Assembly (NCBI GenBank): GCA_031281155.1
Contig: JAITFT010000063.1
Location: forward strand, 1-32,819
Source of the DNA: Candidatus Fibrimonadaceae bacterium
Lineage (GTDB): Bacteria > Fibrobacterota > Fibrobacteria > Fibrobacterales > Fibrobacteraceae
Direction of reading: 5' to 3'
DNA length: 32,819 nt
The number at the start of each line of letters is the position of its first letter. Position 1 is the stretch's first letter. Below, piece by piece: positions 8,674 through 17,169 of the stretch. The notes under the pieces were generated by a model. It had not been told where the DNA came from and did no database searches. It saw only the letters and a program-made list of their open reading frames with translations. Both the position numbers and the translations under genes were made by a program.

Positions 8674-9303
8674 TTAGAACGTATAATTTACGCCAATTTG
8701 AACTTGCATCAAAGTTGGTGTTTCACCGCCTATTCCCATATATTCCCCAAAACCATACGATGAAAAGCTACCCAAACCACGTAGGTCTATAGAAAAATGT
8801 TCATTTATGCGAAACCCTAATTCACAAGCAAAACCAACATCGCTCGCAGAACGGTGATTTTTAAAAGTTTCATCTTGACTATCTTGCAAATCCAATACGA
8901 CCCCAAAATACGGGCCAATTCCCAGATATATCAAATTTTCTTCGCGGTACCTAAATCTAAAAAGTAATGGAACATCTATCCCGGTTTCTGTTACTGTCAA
9001 ACCATTAAAATCTTTAATCGGTTCTCTATGTTGTATGGTTATTTCCGGCACAAAATAGACACCCCAAACGGGAATAAGGGCATAGGCCCCCAACCCGTAA
9101 GAATTGCCGCCTTCTACCGTTTCCTTAGATACCGTGGTTCCCCACATAGTAGTAGTTTGTATTTCATCTGGAAAAATCCCTGCGGCCCCTATATTCGCCC
9201 TCGCTCCAAAGCGAATATCTTCTCCCCATGCAGTTGCATTGCCAAAGAAGAATGTTAATACCATGGCGAAAAACGCCGACGAAAGAAAATGATTAGTTTT
9301 CAT
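8674..9303 (-). CDS. Outer-membrane beta-barrel protein
   Basis: A 209-aa protein with a signal peptide (cleavage near residue 25, NATA/WG) and alternating amphipathic strands typical of the small 'outer membrane protein beta-barrel' family. Signature strands are 'RFGARANIGAAGIFP', 'IYLGIGPYFGVVLD' and the final 'QIGVNYTF'. The terminal Phe is the usual BAM-recognition residue. The length fits an eight-stranded barrel. It overlaps the upstream regulator-like ORF by 11 nt and precedes the lipoprotein gene, suggesting a co-expressed envelope set. No substrate can be inferred. Confidence 0.8.
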   Translation of the reverse strand: MKTNHFLSSAFFAMVLTFFFGNATAWGEDIRFGARANIGAAGIFPDEIQTTTMWGTTVSKETVEGGNSYGLGAYALIPVWGVYFVPEITIQHREPIKDFNGLTVTETGIDVPLLFRFRYREENLIYLGIGPYFGVVLDLQDSQDETFKNHRSASDVGFACELGFRINEHFSIDLRGLGSFSSYGFGEYMGIGGETPTLMQVQIGVNYTF

Positions 9304-9517
9304 ACTGAATACTCCTATTTTGAAGGTTGGTTAAATTATTTGCTAGACCCAGCTCTACAAGCTCGCCATTTACATTTTCAAGCGAATTAACTATGATAGA
9401 ACTCGCAACACTTTTCTTGTTTGCCGGAATGCCACGGGCATTTAAACGAGCTACTTCTTCAATTATAAGCCGCTCTGCTCTCTCCGAAACGGCTATTGTA
9501 CCGATTTTACTTTTCAT
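9293..9517 (-). CDS. Small regulator-like protein, possibly ribbon-helix-helix
   Basis: A 74-aa protein (MKSKIGTIAVSERAERLI...). A basic N-terminal strand is followed by two helices around 'AERLIIEEVARLNARG' and 'NKKSVASSIIVNSLENV', a pattern like ribbon-helix-helix or antitoxin-type DNA-binding proteins. ATG 9517 is chosen because the open frame upstream codes a hydrophobic, low-complexity stretch over the promoter. A minus-strand TATATTTG box lies at 9554-9547, about 30 nt upstream. It leads the envelope operon and may regulate it. Family assignment is tentative. Confidence 0.55.
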   Translation of the reverse strand: MKSKIGTIAVSERAERLIIEEVARLNARGIPANKKSVASSIIVNSLENVNGELVELGLANNLTNLQNRSIQYEN

Positions 9518-9590
9518 TGTAATTCTATTTTTTACACTCACGCTAACAAATATAGAAATAAAAATGTAAAAAATTGGGAAGGAATACAAT

Positions 9591-9624
9591 TTCATTCATT
9601 TTTTTTCATTTATATTCATTTTTT
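9591..9624. promoter_or_regulatory. Phased TTCATT repeats between divergent regulators
   Basis: TTCATT occurs at 9591, 9595, 9605 and 9615. The last three are exactly 10 bp apart, each beside a T-tract. This places identical half-sites on one DNA face between the divergent genes starting at 9517 (minus) and 9640 (plus). It looks like an operator or curved-DNA element; the binding protein is unknown, with the HTH protein at 9640 the nearest candidate. Confidence 0.45.
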
Positions 9625-9639
9625 GCCGATAAAAAGAAT

Positions 9640-9969
9640 ATGAAAACGCTGGATATTGCAAAATTTGCCCATAGAGTGGGTTTTAAATACAGGGAGCTTG
9701 CTGAGGAATTGGGAACCTCAACGAGCTTGATAGGTCAAGTTGCCAGAGGAAAATCAAAGTTTTCCTACGAAAATGTGGTGAAATTGATAGAATTAGGCAT
9801 AACGGCAGAGGAGCTATTAGGAGAGGAATTAGGAAAGGCATTCAAAAAACGCTGCTACGAAGAATATGTCAAAGAAAATAGAGATTGCACAACGCCAATA
9901 GACGTTGCTGATGCAAAGAGCATGGTTGTAGCAGGTTTGCAGAAGATTTTGGACGAGGTTAAGGGGTAA
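9640..9969 (+). CDS. Small XRE-like HTH regulator
   Basis: A 109-aa protein. Residues 1-60 carry a helix-turn-helix of the XRE/Cro type ('YRELAEELGTSTSLIGQVARG') followed by 'ENVVKLIELGITAEELLGEELGKAFKK'. The same 'IT.EELxGxExxKxFK' signature occurs in the XRE protein at 23095-23724, so both belong to one regulator family. The C-terminal half is charged and helical. ATG 9640 is chosen over the upstream in-frame start because the extension codes a hydrophobic stretch over the phased repeats. It may regulate itself and the divergent envelope operon. Confidence 0.72.
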   Translation: MKTLDIAKFAHRVGFKYRELAEELGTSTSLIGQVARGKSKFSYENVVKLIELGITAEELLGEELGKAFKKRCYEEYVKENRDCTTPIDVADAKSMVVAGLQKILDEVKG

Positions 9970-10018
9970 GTTGCGCATAAGAAAGACTAAAAATTTACTA
10001 TATTTATGACAGCATAAA

Positions 10019-10035
10019 GTGCTGCTTTTCAGCAC
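10019..10035. promoter_or_regulatory. Hairpin upstream of the AbiEii module
   Basis: GTGCTG/CAGCAC with a 5-nt loop, 26 nt before the ATG at 10061 and 15 nt after a TATATT box (9999-10004). It could be an operator or 5'-UTR stem for the toxin operon, or a weak terminator for the HTH gene. Confidence 0.3.
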
Positions 10036-10060
10036 CTTTCGCAAACAAAATGGAGTGCTA

Positions 10061-10249
10061 ATGCCTGAGCTGACTACCGCTGATTTAGTTACTCATCAAA
10101 AGAAAATCGGCGGGCTTAGCCATGCCTCGGATTCAACTATTCAGCGATTGAGTTATTTGTTGGAGCATGGCAAAGAAAGTGAAGGTTTTGAGATCAATAT
10201 GCGTTGGAAAGTAATTGTTAACGAGCAAATTGAGGTGGATGATTTATGA
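10061..10249 (+). CDS. 62-aa partner of the AbiEii toxin, putative antitoxin
   Basis: A 62-aa acidic protein (MPELTTADLVTHQKKIGGLS...). ATG 10061 is preceded by TGGAG; an upstream GTG at 10019 lies in the hairpin and has no ribosome-binding site. Its stop overlaps the AbiEii ATG by 4 nt (ATGA), the coupling expected of a toxin-antitoxin pair. It lacks the winged-helix and C-terminal domain of AbiEi, so it is either a different, much smaller antitoxin or the remnant of a larger one. Possible short helices are 'DSTIQRLSYLLEHGKE'. Function is inferred from position only. Confidence 0.6.
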   Translation: MPELTTADLVTHQKKIGGLSHASDSTIQRLSYLLEHGKESEGFEINMRWKVIVNEQIEVDDL

Positions 10250-11025
10250 TACCGCAACCTGCGATAACGCAATGGTCGGAATTTTTCCCTTGGAAAAATA
10301 ACGCACAGATAGAACAGGATTTGGTGATTTGCCGTGCGTTGGTCGCTATTTTTAGTGATCCATATTTGTCTTCGCATTTAGCATTCAGAGGCGGAACGGC
10401 GTTGCATAAATTGTACTTGCATCCGCAGCCTCGCTATTCTGAAGACATTGACTTGGTGCAAATTAATGCGGAGCCGATTGCAGAAACAATTGACAGGATT
10501 AGAGCCGTTTTGTCTTTTCTTGGCAGGCCTAAGATAAAGCAAAAAATGCATAACAATACCATGATTTTTCGTTTTGATTCTGAAATTCCGCCGATAATTC
10601 CTATTCGATTGAAAGTGGAAATAAATTGTCGTGAGCATTTTAACGTTCTTGGTTTAACGCAATGCGATTTCAGCGTAAGTAATCAGTGGTTTTCGGGAAA
10701 CTGTGCGATAACTACATATCATTTGGAAGAGTTGCTGGACACAAAGCTTCGTGCGTTGTATCAGCGTCGTAAGGGGCGAGATTTGTTTGATTTGTATAAG
10801 GCTGTTTCAACGCAAAATGTTAGCACGGAAAAGATAGTTCAGTGCTATCGTAAATATATGAGTTTTGCAGTTGATAAGCCGCCGACAGCAAAAGAATATT
10901 TGCAAAATATGGAGTTAAAGATGCAAGACGATGAATTTTTGGGAGATACGCTTATGTTGCTGAGGCCTGATGAATTGTACAATCAGGTTGAGGCTTGGGG
11001 GAGTTGTGAGGAACATTGTGGATAG
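10246..11025 (+). CDS. AbiEii/AbiGii-family nucleotidyltransferase toxin
   Basis: A 259-aa nucleotidyltransferase of the AbiEii (type IV toxin / MenT-like) family. Members transfer nucleotides to targets such as tRNA acceptor ends and stop growth during phage infection. Visible motifs: FRGGTALHKLYL (Gly49-Gly50), the metal-binding SEDIDL (Asp67, Asp69), a third-acid strand RLKVEIN (Glu125 region), Lys167 in DTKLRAL and the conserved RKGRDLFDLYKA block (Arg178, Asp179, Asp182). Length is normal and all motifs are intact, so the enzyme should be active. It is coupled to the 62-aa ORF before it rather than to a normal AbiEi gene. Orphan AbiEi-like genes occur at 1610 and 21431. Confidence 0.88.
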   Translation: MIPQPAITQWSEFFPWKNNAQIEQDLVICRALVAIFSDPYLSSHLAFRGGTALHKLYLHPQPRYSEDIDLVQINAEPIAETIDRIRAVLSFLGRPKIKQKMHNNTMIFRFDSEIPPIIPIRLKVEINCREHFNVLGLTQCDFSVSNQWFSGNCAITTYHLEELLDTKLRALYQRRKGRDLFDLYKAVSTQNVSTEKIVQCYRKYMSFAVDKPPTAKEYLQNMELKMQDDEFLGDTLMLLRPDELYNQVEAWGSCEEHCG

Positions 11026-11226
11026 GATATAGGAGCGGCAGACATAGACTTATGAAAAGAAGCTTAGGGGTAATTGGAGCCTGAACGGCATGGAATACTC
11101 TCTTGACAACGGCTGCATGGTAAAACTTGATCAGGCTAAAAAAGAATGTTTGCTGAAAAGTTGAAGAGAGACCTCTTTTAGCAAAAGTTTAATCGTGGCA
11201 GGTTTACAAATTTTAACTGTAGTCTT

Positions 11227-12303
11227 TTAAGTTTCTATCTTATACATAAGATAATCAATAGAGTTTATATCACCCATTTGTTTCTTTCGTTTTGGGTCAA
11301 ATGATACATCCGATGTTGGATATACGCTACCAAAAGTATTCCAGCTTTTTATAGTTTGAGTTAATTCTTCTTTAAAAGCAATTTTATCAATTCCTTCTTT
11401 ACCATTATTAATGAAAAAAATGCTACTTGCAACTAAATCACATAATTGTATTGAATTAGATAACTCACTTGATTCAAATTTAAAAGAATTCACCTTTAAC
11501 GGCAAGCGAGTTTTATATTCTCCATAGCCAATATCTACAGGTTCAGTAACAATATTGGCAAGAATTTCAAGATATTTTTTACTCTCGTTTGTGCTTGTTG
11601 ATCTATCATGTATAATATTTATACTCCCGTTTAGCTCTTTGGTCCATTGCCCTACCAACTCAATTAAAGCATGGCTAGCTGGATCCAAAGCATATTTGTC
11701 TACATTATCTAAATAACTTAAAATGTCATTTTCCGTTTCTAGAAGAGTGTAGAAATCTGTCTTTAGCTCATCTCTCAGGCAATTTTTCATAGCATCTTCT
11801 AATGCTTTGTAATATTCATTTATTTGATTTGTATCCATTTTATTATTATCTTTTATCTTAATCATTTTAACAAATGATTTTAGTACTTTATCCATTCTTT
11901 TTTCACCACAAAAGGCATAGCTACATATATAAAACATATTAGCATGTGCGATGTTAATCCCGCCATCAAAATAATCTATTCCGGTATCATATAGTTGAGG
12001 TTCATACAAATAATTAAGCATTTGGCATGCAATAAAATATTTCTTATGATAATAACAAGTTTTAAACTTTTCTTTAAATAAAGTTTCATTATCACGCAAA
12101 AGTTTTATTATCTTATGCCGATCTGATACAGATTCCTTTAAATCTTTAAAATGTATTTTTTTGTTTTTTCCGAAATATTTCTCAATTATTTCTTTTGCTT
12201 CATCTTCTTGTATTATTGATGAACATAATACATAAATAGTTTGCATTTTATTCAACAAATCCGACCCTGTATTTCCTGCTTCATCAAAATAGATTGTAGC
12301 CAT
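11227..12303 (-). CDS. DUF3800 (RNase H-fold) protein
   Basis: A 358-aa DUF3800 protein. It opens with the family signature YFDEAGNTGSDLL (Asp7, Glu8), has a second acid strand INIIHDRSTS (Asp233) and a final SIQLCDLVASS (Asp289). Together these make the acidic cluster of an RNase H-like fold; a nuclease role is predicted for the family, not proven. It is longer than many members because of a helical insertion at about 130-205. The ribosome-binding site is GGGAGAAAG before ATG 12303. It is divergent from the TPR-DUF2971 gene across 146 bp. DUF3800 genes often sit in defence islands, which fits the surroundings. Confidence 0.85.
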   Translation of the reverse strand: MATIYFDEAGNTGSDLLNKMQTIYVLCSSIIQEDEAKEIIEKYFGKNKKIHFKDLKESVSDRHKIIKLLRDNETLFKEKFKTCYYHKKYFIACQMLNYLYEPQLYDTGIDYFDGGINIAHANMFYICSYAFCGEKRMDKVLKSFVKMIKIKDNNKMDTNQINEYYKALEDAMKNCLRDELKTDFYTLLETENDILSYLDNVDKYALDPASHALIELVGQWTKELNGSINIIHDRSTSTNESKKYLEILANIVTEPVDIGYGEYKTRLPLKVNSFKFESSELSNSIQLCDLVASSIFFINNGKEGIDKIAFKEELTQTIKSWNTFGSVYPTSDVSFDPKRKKQMGDINSIDYLMYKIET

Positions 12304-12449
12304 ATCTTTCTCCCAAATTTACACAAATTTAGAAAAATAACGCTTCAAGCTATGGCTAGTACTCTGTAAAAAAACATATAACAAAATAAGTTCTTGGTAT
12401 TTTTGGTATAAAATTTTGTATTTTATATCTTAATAAGAGGCAGCAAAAT

Positions 12450-14297
12450 ATGAAAAGCAAAAATGCAGAACATTGGTTTAATGAAGGAAAGAGTTTTTCT
12501 AAATCTGGAAACCTTGAAGCAGCAATTAAATGTTATGATAAGGCCGTTCGTTTGAAGCCAGGCTATGTTGATGCTTTTCGTAATTGTGGAATTTCACTTG
12601 CCCGTTTAGCCCAAATCAAACGAGATGAATCTTTATTTAAGAAAGCCTTCGAAAAATATGCCAAAGTCGTAAGTTTAAATCCAAATAATGCCAATATTTT
12701 TAATAATTGGGGAAATGCACTTTGCAACTTAGCCCAAATCAAACAGGATGAATCCTTATTTATGGAGTCTCTTGAAAAATATACCGAAGCTGTAAATATA
12801 GATCCAAGCATTGCTCATGTTTATAATAATCGAGGGACTGTGTTTGTCGATTTAGCTAAAATCAAACAGAACAAATCTCTGTTCATGAAAGCTTTTAAAG
12901 AATATGCTAAAGCGGCAAGCTTGGGTCAAAATTATGCTTATATTTTTTACAATTGGGGAAATGCACTTACCGATTTGGCTAAAATAAAACAGGACAAGTC
13001 TTTATTCAAGGAGGCTTTTGAAAAATATGCAGAAGCGGTAAGTTTGAATCCAGATAGTACTTATGTTTTTCACAATTGGGGAAATGCACTTGCCGACTTA
13101 GCTGAAGTTAAACAGAGTGAAGGTTTATTAAAAGAATCATTTGAAAAATTTTATAAAGAATCAGATAACCTAAAAAAATTAAAAAAAGAGATTTTGGAAA
13201 TACTCGTTATGCTTAGGAATAGCAAAACAAATATATGTGAAAAATTTGGTGTGGAAAAATTTTATCCAGTATTAGATTCTGACCTGAAAATTAATTTCGA
13301 CTATTCCTTTGAAAAAGCTACAAAGAACATTAAAAATAAAACAAAATTGAAAAAATATAAAGAAGTCTATGTTCGTTCCATTTCAGTTATCAGTCGGCTA
13401 TATATCGACTTTGAAAATGAAAAATTAGTAGCACATTATACGAATAAAATCACTTCGCAAAAATTGCTGTTCGAAGACTCAAGGTTCAGATTAAATGCGA
13501 TAAATCATTCCAATGATATTACCGAGGGAGAGATTTTGCTAAAATATCTATTCAAAAAATATCCTACAAGGAAAAAATTAAATGCTGAAAGCGAAACCTT
13601 TGCTGGATGTTTTATATTTAATTACGATAGTTTAAATCAATTTCGACTTTATGGAAAAGAGAACGGAGAAGAGGGAACTGGAATGTCACTTGTTTTTCGT
13701 GATAATTTTTTCAGCAAAGAAGCGAAAATTAGCATGAAGCTATCAGAAACAGAAGGTAATGATTCGCCAGGAAAAGAAGAAGAAAAATACACTCTTTTTC
13801 GTTGCATGTATATTGACCCAATAACACGACGAGTAGAAACGGTAGGTCACAAGGAGGCCTATCTGTTTTTTCGAGAGAAAAATGAAAATGAATCAAATGG
13901 AGATATTGATAATAAAGTAAAAAAATATCGTAAATATATTACTGATATTATTGAGAATGTAAGAGAGGAGATGGATATTTTAAGAAAATTGGTTAAAGGA
14001 TTAGACTCGAAAATAGTTGGACAGTTGCTTATCAGTTTACGTTATCTTACCAAACATATTGCTTTCAAAGAAGAGCAGGAATGTAGAATTTTAAGAAGAC
14101 ATGACTTAAAAGACAAAAAAAATGTAAAAACTAATGAATTCAAGCAAATATATGTTGAATATAAACCTGAAGTTTTTAGCTGTATAGAAAGAATATATTT
14201 TGGTCCTAAGGCAACTGGAATAGAATTATTTCAAGATTTTTTAATACATCATGGAAAGAAAATTCTGTATGAAAAATCGGCAAACCCGTTAGCATGA
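12450..14297 (+). CDS. TPR-repeat protein with C-terminal DUF2971-like domain
   Basis: A 615-aa two-part protein. Residues 1-235 hold five tetratricopeptide-like repeats with a strict 41-residue period, longer than the classic 34: LAQIKRDESLF at 53, then related versions at 94, 135, 176 and 217. The linker 240-320 is Lys-rich and helical. The C-terminal domain (about 325-600) resembles DUF2971: 'KLVAHYTNKI', 'LNAINHSNDITEGE', 'FAGCFIFNYDSLNQFRLYG', 'GTGMSLVF' and 'EEQECRIL'. DUF2971 has been linked to small-molecule or ADP-ribose-type chemistry; its activity here is unknown. AGAGG precedes ATG 12450. The TPR array suggests a sensor or partner-binding part joined to an effector. No membrane segment or signal peptide. 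Confidence 0.75.
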   Translation: MKSKNAEHWFNEGKSFSKSGNLEAAIKCYDKAVRLKPGYVDAFRNCGISLARLAQIKRDESLFKKAFEKYAKVVSLNPNNANIFNNWGNALCNLAQIKQDESLFMESLEKYTEAVNIDPSIAHVYNNRGTVFVDLAKIKQNKSLFMKAFKEYAKAASLGQNYAYIFYNWGNALTDLAKIKQDKSLFKEAFEKYAEAVSLNPDSTYVFHNWGNALADLAEVKQSEGLLKESFEKFYKESDNLKKLKKEILEILVMLRNSKTNICEKFGVEKFYPVLDSDLKINFDYSFEKATKNIKNKTKLKKYKEVYVRSISVISRLYIDFENEKLVAHYTNKITSQKLLFEDSRFRLNAINHSNDITEGEILLKYLFKKYPTRKKLNAESETFAGCFIFNYDSLNQFRLYGKENGEEGTGMSLVFRDNFFSKEAKISMKLSETEGNDSPGKEEEKYTLFRCMYIDPITRRVETVGHKEAYLFFREKNENESNGDIDNKVKKYRKYITDIIENVREEMDILRKLVKGLDSKIVGQLLISLRYLTKHIAFKEEQECRILRRHDLKDKKNVKTNEFKQIYVEYKPEVFSCIERIYFGPKATGIELFQDFLIHHGKKILYEKSANPLA

Positions 14298-14641
14298 AAA
14301 TTGAGCGAAAGTTCTTTTGGCTAATAGAAAATTTTAAATGTTCATAAATTATTTTTCCCCTAATCTTTTGCTTAAACATCATAAAAATCAATGTTCCACC
14401 GTAAATAATTTGACGCATATTGGCGGCGATGAAATTGGGTATGCCAACGTCTTAGGCAAGACAGGCGTATAGATAGATAAATAGATAATCATATCATATC
14501 TAGGTTTATAACCAAATGTTAGTTTGCAAAATTCTCTTCGTCTATCATTTGAAGAAATTTACATTCCGTTAAAAAATTTAATCAAATTCTGCAAAACATT
14601 CTTTTGGAACTCACGATTCTCAGCTAGTTGAATGGCCATAT
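14298..14641. other. Intergenic stretch without a convincing gene
   Basis: This AT-rich gap lies between the converging TPR-DUF2971 and symporter genes. Short ORFs are present on both strands (for example 26 codons on the minus strand, 14559-14639), but none has a recognisable family or ribosome-binding site. I see no terminator hairpin with a T-run. Confidence 0.5.
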
Positions 14642-16055
14642 CTATGCAAGCTTTCGTATTTTAGACGCAAGCAGACATATAATACCACTAAGAACAAGAG
14701 AAATGATTGTTCCTGTAGTCGATATATTAACATTTTTAATAATTGAACCATATACAAAAAGTGGTACGCCTATTGACATAGCAATAATTGAACCCCAAAA
14801 AGCTGCTTTATTATGCAAACGTCCCCAAAATAATGTTAAAATTGTCGGTATAAAAAGTGCAGCTCGGAAAGAGCCCGCAAGTAATTGCAGATAAAGAATC
14901 GAAATGTTTGGGATCATCGCAATACCGACAGCCAATATAATTACAATTATCATCGCTATCCGCGCAACCACAACTAATTGCATATCATTAGAATTTTTAT
15001 TAGAAAATCTTTTATAAATATCTACTACTGTAATACTACTTATTGCACAAAGTGCCGAGCTCCCTGCCGCTGTTAAAGCAGATAAAAGCATAATTGCAAA
15101 GATACCAACGCCTAACGAAGGAAGAAATTTTGCTATAGTTTCAATGCCAGCTAACTGAGGGCTGCTAACTACAACTCCAGATGAAGGATTTGCAGCAATA
15201 AATCCCAACATGGATAACATTACTGGGACTATAATAAATATAACTCCTGCCAGAAGAAAAGATCTTTTAACATTTTCTTTCTTCATCGAAAACGCCCTTT
15301 GCCATTGTTGCTGATCGACAGTTACTCCAGCTAATAACGATATAGTGATAGGAATTCCATATGCCCAAGCAACGCTTGGATCAAATAGATTTGTAAAAGT
15401 TCCTGTCGAGCCACCTAACCCACCAGCTATTGCATCAAAACCACCTGCAAATGAAACTGTAATAGGTACAACCAATATAGTTACAGACAATATGATCACC
15501 ATCTTAATTACATCAGCAACAACTGATGAACGAATACCACGAATTGAAGCAATAAGTACAAAGACGAATGCAATTATAATTATCAAGAATGGCTTTGATA
15601 GTCCTGTCAATAGATTTAGCAATAGTAATGAACCTGTTAGCTGCACCAATACTGCATAGAATTGGACGAAAAGTATTACAACATTATATAGCATTTGATT
15701 CCTAACTCCAAGACGGTGTTTTATATATTCAGGTAGAGTATACCCCTGTTCTATAACACTTCTTACTTTTACTGCAAAAAAAGCAAACATAATTAATGCT
15801 AAAGTATTAGGCACAGCGAACCAAAAAATCCCGGGAAGCCCACGAGTGTAAACTATTTGAGAAGAAGTGAATAAGGCAGGCGCCCATATCCATGCCGCCG
15901 CCGAACTAACAGCTCCAATTAATGTGCCATATGACCTATTTCCGACAAAAAACTGCTCAAACCGATTTTGTCTTTTTTGATAGAAAGTTAGCGACAACAA
16001 TGATTAGAATGCTAACAACAATAACTATCAGACTACTTGTTAAATTAAATCCCAT
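14642..16055 (-). CDS. Sodium:solute symporter (SSS family), frameshifted near the N-terminus
   Basis: An integral-membrane Na+/solute symporter with about 13 hydrophobic helices. The main frame (14642-16000, 452 aa) begins inside the protein, with the family hallmark 'FEQFFVGNRSYGTLIGAVSS', and carries 'SLLAGVTVDQQQWQRAFSMK' as in SSS transporters. The missing first helix is in another frame, from ATG 16055 behind a perfect AGGAGGA: MGFNLTSSLIVIVVSILIIV, then ANFLSKK. The frames would join if the A6 run (minus strand, 15978-15973) had five bases, giving 470 aa with a normal 'SKRQNRFEQFF' link. So there is a one-base insertion: sequencing error, phase variation or early decay. Translation from the internal TTG at 16000 would lack helix 1. 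The ribosome-binding site overlaps the dikinase stop codon, so the two form an operon. Substrate unknown. Confidence 0.82.
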
Positions 16056-16065
16056 TTAAATCCTC

Positions 16066-17169
16066 CTACTTATTTACAAGGCTGTTGTTAGATAAAGGTC
16101 TATTTATAAGATTCACTATGCCTTGCATTTCTTCTGCAATAATTTCTACAACATCGCCGTCTTTTAATATTTTGGTAGCAGTTTCAGTTCCGATTATACA
16201 AGGCACGTTGAACTCTCTGCTTAGCTGTGCTGCGTGGCAAGCAATACCGCCATATTCGGTTATTATTCCGCTACATTTTTGCAGTACAATTGCCATATCA
16301 ATCGTTGTCATAGGAGTAACAATTATATCGCCTTCATTTATCTTGCCCAATTCTTGAGCAGACTTTATTACTTTAGCTGTACCTTTAACTCTGCCCATTT
16401 TAGCAACTGTTCCAACAATACTATCGGGACTTACCTCCATTTCACTAATATCGAATTTATTCTCTAAACCCTCAAAGACATATATTTCACTTTCATTTAC
16501 AAGATATGTAGAAAAGAACTCTTTTCTTTTTTTTATTTTGATTGCAAAATTAGTTTTCTTACCATTTAATAGGGCTAATATTTCGTTGTGAGTGAGATAT
16601 ATCAAATCGTTATACTCCATACCTAACTGCTTGCCTATCTCTAAAAACATAGGGCGCAAACGATAATCACCTTCTATAACAGCATCCATTCTATATGTTC
16701 GTAAATAGGCGTAATCTTGAGCTATACGCAAAATATAACTAATAGTCGTATTGATTGTCTTAATTTCGTTTAACTTTGTAATTCTCATCTTACTTTCTGA
16801 GCTTAAATCATCAAGTTTCTTTTGGCATTCGCCTAAATGCTTCCCTATACTGCTAATAACATCTGTTTCAGTCCAGCCCTCGCCTATGTATCTATATGTT
16901 GCCAGCCATGAATATTTTTCTAAATGCTCATCAATCAAAGCATTAATAGTTGCATCATCAAAACCTAATCCCTCACGCTCCATTTTTGCTCCAATAGCCA
17001 ATTCATTTTTGTGCATCGCTGTAAACGCCAAATCTTTAGGTGTAACTACATATTCATAACGAAAATCAATGCCAAGCTTCGAAACTTCACTGGTAAGTAA
17101 CTCCGTAATAATATCGTCCATAAACGTAATATATTGAAGAAAGGTAGCTGTAGCAAGTTTTTTTCGCAA
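16066..17169 (-). CDS. Dikinase-like enzyme, C-terminal part: linker plus phosphohistidine swivelling domain
   Basis: A 367-aa frame. The C-terminal 90 residues are a PEP-utiliser mobile domain: 'GTAKVIKSAQELGKINEGDIIV' then 'ITEYGGIACHAAQLSREFNV', with catalytic His312 and 'PCIIGT'. The helical part before it (about 20-240) corresponds to the variable middle domain of rifampin-phosphotransferase-like enzymes. There is no C-terminal TIM barrel, so it is not a true PEP synthase or PPDK. The listed start is TTG 17169 without a ribosome-binding site, and it overlaps the upstream ATP-grasp frame by 124 nt. The two frames most likely form one 774-aa protein broken or joined at the A7 run. Alone this part could not bind ATP. 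Confidence 0.75.
   Translation of the reverse strand: MRKKLATATFLQYITFMDDIITELLTSEVSKLGIDFRYEYVVTPKDLAFTAMHKNELAIGAKMEREGLGFDDATINALIDEHLEKYSWLATYRYIGEGWTETDVISSIGKHLGECQKKLDDLSSESKMRITKLNEIKTINTTISYILRIAQDYAYLRTYRMDAVIEGDYRLRPMFLEIGKQLGMEYNDLIYLTHNEILALLNGKKTNFAIKIKKRKEFFSTYLVNESEIYVFEGLENKFDISEMEVSPDSIVGTVAKMGRVKGTAKVIKSAQELGKINEGDIIVTPMTTIDMAIVLQKCSGIITEYGGIACHAAQLSREFNVPCIIGTETATKILKDGDVVEIIAEEMQGIVNLINRPLSNNSLVNK

Noticed and set aside
11048-11164. Open frame without a start (TYEKKLRGNWSLNGMEYSLD...) after the AbiEii gene
   Set aside because: The composition looks protein-like and it may be a gene remnant, but I could not tie it to a family and it has no start codon near its beginning.
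15972-15980. A AAA AAG heptamer in the symporter as a -1 programmed frameshift site
   Set aside because: A -1 slip enters the wrong frame; the downstream symporter frame is reached only by +1, so an inserted base is the simpler explanation.
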